This document shows, one piece after another, positions 59,939-64,000 of a DNA stretch of 64,000 nucleotides; the first letter of the stretch is position 1; each line of letters begins with the position of its first letter. The notes beneath the pieces were generated by a model that did no database searches, had not been told where the DNA came from, and worked only from the letters and a program-made list of their open reading frames with translations. Origin of the DNA: Chelonoidis abingdonii (lineage: Eukaryota > Chordata > Testudines > Testudinidae); assembly GCF_003597395.2 (NCBI RefSeq), contig NC_133771.1, positions 128,452,117 to 128,516,116 of the forward strand, read 5' to 3'. Position numbers and translations under genes: made by a program.

Positions 59939-60215
59939 GAGAAGATGGCTGGTCTTGTTGTTAAGGCCCTAGACTGGGATGCAGTAGAATGAGGGTTCAA
60001 TTTCTGACTCAGCCAATGACTTCCTGTGTTACTATGGGTAAGTCCCTTATTCTTTCTGTGCCACAGTTCCCCAACTGGGAATAATATTTTTTTTCTCCCA
60101 CTCTTTGTCTAGTTAGATTATCAGTACATCAGAAGGGACTTTCTCCTACTATGGGGATCTGGATTTTAGTTGTGGTGGCTGAGTGCTCCTGAAATACAAA
60201 TAAAAAATAATAGTA
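59939..60215 (+). repeat. MIR-type SINE, near full length
   Basis: The tRNA-derived head 'ggtcttgttgttaaggccctagactggg' with B box GGGTTCAATTTCTGACTC is followed by the core 'tgtgttactatgggtaagtccc', TCTGTGCCACAGTTCCCC and 'aactgggaataat', then a diverged tail. This is the best-kept MIR in the window. Confidence 0.85.
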
Positions 60216-60824
60216 TTAGGGGTGGAAACACTGTCCTTTCCTCCCTCCCTGTGGGTTGCCTAACTTGGTGCTCCTGTGGCTGCAACTAACTGGCTCCTTT
60301 TGTGCTCCTGCCATTTTCTGGTAGCTGCTCTTCTCCTGATTAAGGTCTTTTACTGATTTCCCACGTTCTACAGGGCTGCTCCCTAGCTTGGGTCTATTTT
60401 TGGTCTCCTTCTCCACCTAAGGCAGCTATTTTCACTGACCAGGAACCTCCCTCTTGCCCTTAGGAGTTTCTTCTGGGTCCAGTTCAGTCCCTGCTGCACC
60501 AATACTGGCACTCCCTCTATGCCTCATCACTCCTATTTACTTACTTCTTGGAGGCACATGCTGCCCCCTTTTGAAGGGATTTTCTTTTACTGCCTCTGGG
60601 ACTGTCCTGCTATACAGTTTCCCCTCATGTTCTGGACTTTCCTCTTCTTTCTTCTTCCGTAGCTCATCTGCCCCACAATTTGTTCCTGCTCCTGTTACAG
60701 CCTGTCCTTATGCCACAGTCCTTTTTCAAACCGATATGAGGATAAAAATAATCCACAAGAAAGCACAGGAAAAGCAGGGACAAATTATTATGTAGGAGGG
60801 GGGCAAATATTTGCTTCCCAGGGA

Positions 60825-61260
60825 CCCCCCGAGTGGTTAGAGCACTGGCAGTAGGACTAGTGGCCAATGCCATTGCAGCCAGGCCAGGAACTGGGGCCAG
60901 AGAATAAAGCCAGGGTCAAGAGCAGGGTTGGAATAAAGCAAGAGTAGAGCTGGGAGTTATACTGGAGCAAGAGCAAGGCTGGAACAGAACTGGGAATATG
61001 TTTGGTGTCAAAACACCATGGGAGCAGGCAACAGCCTGTGGAGTCTATCATCACTATCAGTCAGAGGAGAGTTTCAAGTCATGAAGTAACACTGGGCAGG
61101 CTGAGCTGCTGCTTCTCCTGTGAGCTCATATACCTGCCCCAAGAGTCACCAGGCCAGCTCCTGGCTCCTGGATTGGCTGGAGTTGAGCACAGGAATGACT
61201 CATCACTGCATGGGGATTAGACAGGCTCTTGCTTAGCAATGACTCATTACTTCACTTACA
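60825..61260. repeat. Composite dispersed repeat with purine-rich minisatellite
   Basis: Opens with tRNA-like GAGTGGTTAGAGCACTGGCAG. It is followed by repeated 'caggg', 'gagcaaggctgga' and 'agcagggttgga' units (about 60880-61000) and then 'ccaggccagctcctggctcctg'. Resembles a turtle composite repeat whose class I cannot name. Confidence 0.45.
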
Positions 61261-64000
61261 CTTGCCCTCTTTGGAAGTAACAAACAATCTTTTGAAAATC
61301 AATGACCAGTTGGCAGGATGAATTGCTGGTAACCAGACTAGGAAAGTTACTTCTGCTCCCTCATTCTGAAATCTGAAAACTCTTCAGATGTACCCAATGA
61401 AGTTCTCTGGATATGGGTAAATTTTCTGAAGTGCCTAACTCCTATTTTTAAAAGTGACATTGGCTCTTCAATAGGTTTTGAAAAATTAACCCATGGTCAC
61501 CATTGGCAATACATCTTTTATACAGCCAAAAACGGGATTTTTATTCATAGGATGAAAGAGCAGAATGGGCGTTTTAAGGTAATTTTATTTCTCAATCCTG
61601 AATTTGGATTTGGCTATATAGAACTTCTCTACCTTGGGACCTATTGAGCTGAATTTTTGCTTAACACAACCCTTAGGTATCATAGGCAAAGTCACTGAAA
61701 ATAGTAATACCAATATTTGGAACTGACATAAATGATAGCTGTAGAATAAATGAAAGGTAGATGGCTTTATCGGATTCTATTACGTATGAACTTGAACATC
61801 TTGAAAATAAACTACAATAAAACAGGAATATATTTATTAGGGTAACTTTTTATGAATCCAGATAGACATATAAATATGAATAACAGAGCCTAGACTTTGA
61901 AATTCTATTGCACTTTAAGAGCTATGAGTTAACATTCTGGCATTGGTTGAATGAGTTTTTAAATGATAGTACAAAAGCATTTGTTAAATCTCATGTTCTG
62001 GTGCATGATTAGGAAAGGATACTGTAGAATTACTGTCCCACTTTTATGAGCTGGGCCTTGTCTGCAACAGCTATGTGTGCATCCGAGAATAAAGAACGGA
62101 AGGAGGAGGATAGATATGATTAAAGGTTGAGAAGATGACTCTTCTGGACAATGTGATATTGAAGCAGTTAATATGTCTATGTTTCAGTTCTAGTATTTTA
62201 ATACAATATATTCTTCCTTCTATAAAAAGAACCATAAAGGTTCCTTAATTTATAGTTTTGCATTATTCATATTTAAAGGAGATTTACATTCAACTACATC
62301 CAGCTAAAGTCTTATTTTAAGCATATTGTAGGCTTTTTTTTTTTTAAATGTAGGTTTAGTTTCCAAAAAGACGTAACCATACCAAACAAGGAGGGAAAAT
62401 GAAATGAAATAAAATTTTAACTGGAATAAATAATTAAAAACAATGTTAATCATATATGTTACAATTTTATTTCATTTCATGATATACAAAATTTTATTTC
62501 ATTTCATTATATATATAATAATAATATAATATGCAAACTAAATGAAGGCATCTGTACAGCATTACATAAGAAAAAATCTGGGTCATATTTTTGCTGTTGG
62601 TGTTAAGACAAACTGTGTGTGTACAATACTTAAGCTTAATTTTTACTTCATTATTGAACACACAAAACTAGCTAACGCTTTTTAGAAAAGCTTTCATTTT
62701 TCAATTAATATGTTTTATTTCAAATCTGCTCTGAGTTGAAACAAGAGTTACATTTGCAGCTGAGGAAAGCAAAGATGAAACTTTGTTCTCTCTTTTGTGT
62801 TCAGCTGTACAATTTATTTTTCTCCTGGCAACAGATTTTAAATCTCTTTGCCTTTTTTTTTTTCCATGGGAACTGTTTGGTAAGTGCCGACATTAGAGCT
62901 GACAAAGCTTTGTGTGGTTTTTTTCCCCTTTGCCTGGTTTCTGTGTCTGTGTGTGCAGGCATGCATTCATTAACGTAATTCCTCAACATTCAACAAGAGT
63001 GCATCATAAACCAGAAGAAAAAAAGCCTCATAAATATTTAGATCCTCCCGTCTACCTTCCAAACTAAAGTGAAAAAGAGTATTTAGTAAGGACTTGGTCT
63101 AAGTTCATCTGCATGTGAATTGAAAGGGGGTACAAAAGGATGAAAAGGTAGTGGAAACTAGCATACAAACCCCATGGTCTCCAGGGGGTCATTCATCTTG
63201 TTCTTGTCAATACAATCTCAGTCTCACTGGTTGGCTGTTTTCTGCGCATGACCAAACAGACCAGCTTTGCAAGGGATGTGCATGTTTTCTTCCATCATGT
63301 AATTTTTCTGGAGGAGAAGCAAAATGCCTCATATTTTGAGTAGCTGGCTTCTCTAATGGCCTGCCTGCTTGTTTGCTCCCTCTCCATGCACATCAGATGT
63401 CTGAATTTAGTAACTGACATAAATAGACAAACAGGATGTATGTAAACAATTTTTGGATGATAGTTAATGATGGAAAAGACTTAGGATCAAGGTCTATCCC
63501 CTTCCCATAGAAGATACAGAAAAATCTTACATTTTACTGTTGTTTGACACACAGCTGAAAAATTGTGCATGATGGGCCTGATTCTACTGTAATACCAAAT
63601 CAGAATTAGTGTCTCTGTATATGTATAAATATTAAGCCCATTACATCTAACATATGCTATTTATATCTTGTAGTAGTATTCACAAGAGGCCCAATAACCT
63701 TCCTGTGAGAAATAAGAAAAATATTTAGTTTCCCTAATAAAAATATTGTGAATGAATGTGAATATTGCATTTATACAGTGCTTTTGTCCCTGAGATTTCA
63801 GTGAATTATTCCAATCACTTCTCTTATAATGCAGTCATGCTTATTGTGTAAGTATTTAATTCTATGTCCTTAATTTATGTGCTATTGTGAAATCAAATTA
63901 GTGAATAAGAATTAGAAATTTTATAAGAACTTGGGAGGTAGAGTCACTGTGTTTAGACAACCTTCTTATCCAAAATGATCCAAGGACCTCTAAATTGTGT
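61261..64000. other. AT-rich intergenic at the right edge
   Basis: Contains an AT-rich foldback at 62396-62508 and a T-run at 62850-62861. No coding exon was recognised, including no QKI exon. Confidence 0.5.
62396..62508. repeat. AT-rich foldback with duplicated arm
   Basis: The arm AAATGAAATGAAATAAAATT (from 62397) is the inverse of ATTTTATTTCATTTCAT, which occurs twice on the right (62464-62480 and 62491-62507). One arm thus faces two tandem copies of its complement about 27 bp apart. Confidence 0.8.

Noticed and set aside
1..64000. CRISPR arrays, operons, rRNA genes and prokaryotic mobile elements
   Set aside because: No regularly spaced identical repeats with unique spacers, no clustered long ORFs and no rRNA motifs. 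The spliced PACRG exon, CR1 and MIR content show a vertebrate nuclear genome.

Overview
This window is vertebrate nuclear DNA, almost certainly from a turtle. It is AT-rich and intron- or intergenic-like, with no prokaryotic gene structure. Its dispersed repeats match families I recognise from turtle genomes: CR1 LINE fragments, a tRNA-headed SINE with a CR1 tail, MIR-type SINEs, many hAT and PIF/Harbinger-type DNA transposons or MITEs, and L2-like repeats. The turtle assignment rests on repeat recognition from memory, not on a search.

Only one host coding exon can be supported: the terminal exon of PACRG (parkin co-regulated gene), + strand, 8275-8435, with a 3' UTR and an AATAAA signal at 8730-8735. 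Bases 1-8274 are then the last PACRG intron, and everything after about 8755 is the downstream intergenic region. In mammals the next gene in this direction is QKI; no QKI exon was seen.

Layout. 1-8.3 kb: PACRG intron, mostly unique, with a MIR and two small palindromic repeats. 8.3-8.8 kb: PACRG last exon. 8.8-20.5 kb: intergenic, with MITEs, a GC-rich hAT, a pyrimidine-rich minisatellite and a CR1 fragment inserted into a MITE. 20.5-31 kb: mostly unique, with LINE and MIR relics and a small hAT with clean target duplications. 31.5-34.4 kb: a + strand CR1 reverse-transcriptase relic split by a - strand CR1. 34.7-39.1 kb: an almost entire PIF/Harbinger transposon with a decayed two-exon Myb-like gene (+) and a decayed DDE transposase gene (-), carrying a hAT near its right end. 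39-44 kb: mostly unique. 44.1-50.2 kb: CR1-tailed SINE, hAT and two L2-like copies, one split by a MITE. 51.1-52.9 kb: a palindromic array of tRNA-like modules split by an 804-bp hAT. 55.3-55.9 kb: a MITE inside a MIR-like repeat. 56.9-58.9 kb: a 2-kb non-autonomous Harbinger. 59-64 kb: MIR, a composite repeat, then AT-rich unique sequence.

No operon-like system, CRISPR array, rRNA, intact transposon gene or other undescribed gene system was found. The notable content is the layered insertion history (at least seven nested insertions), the preserved Harbinger architecture and the palindromic tRNA-like array.
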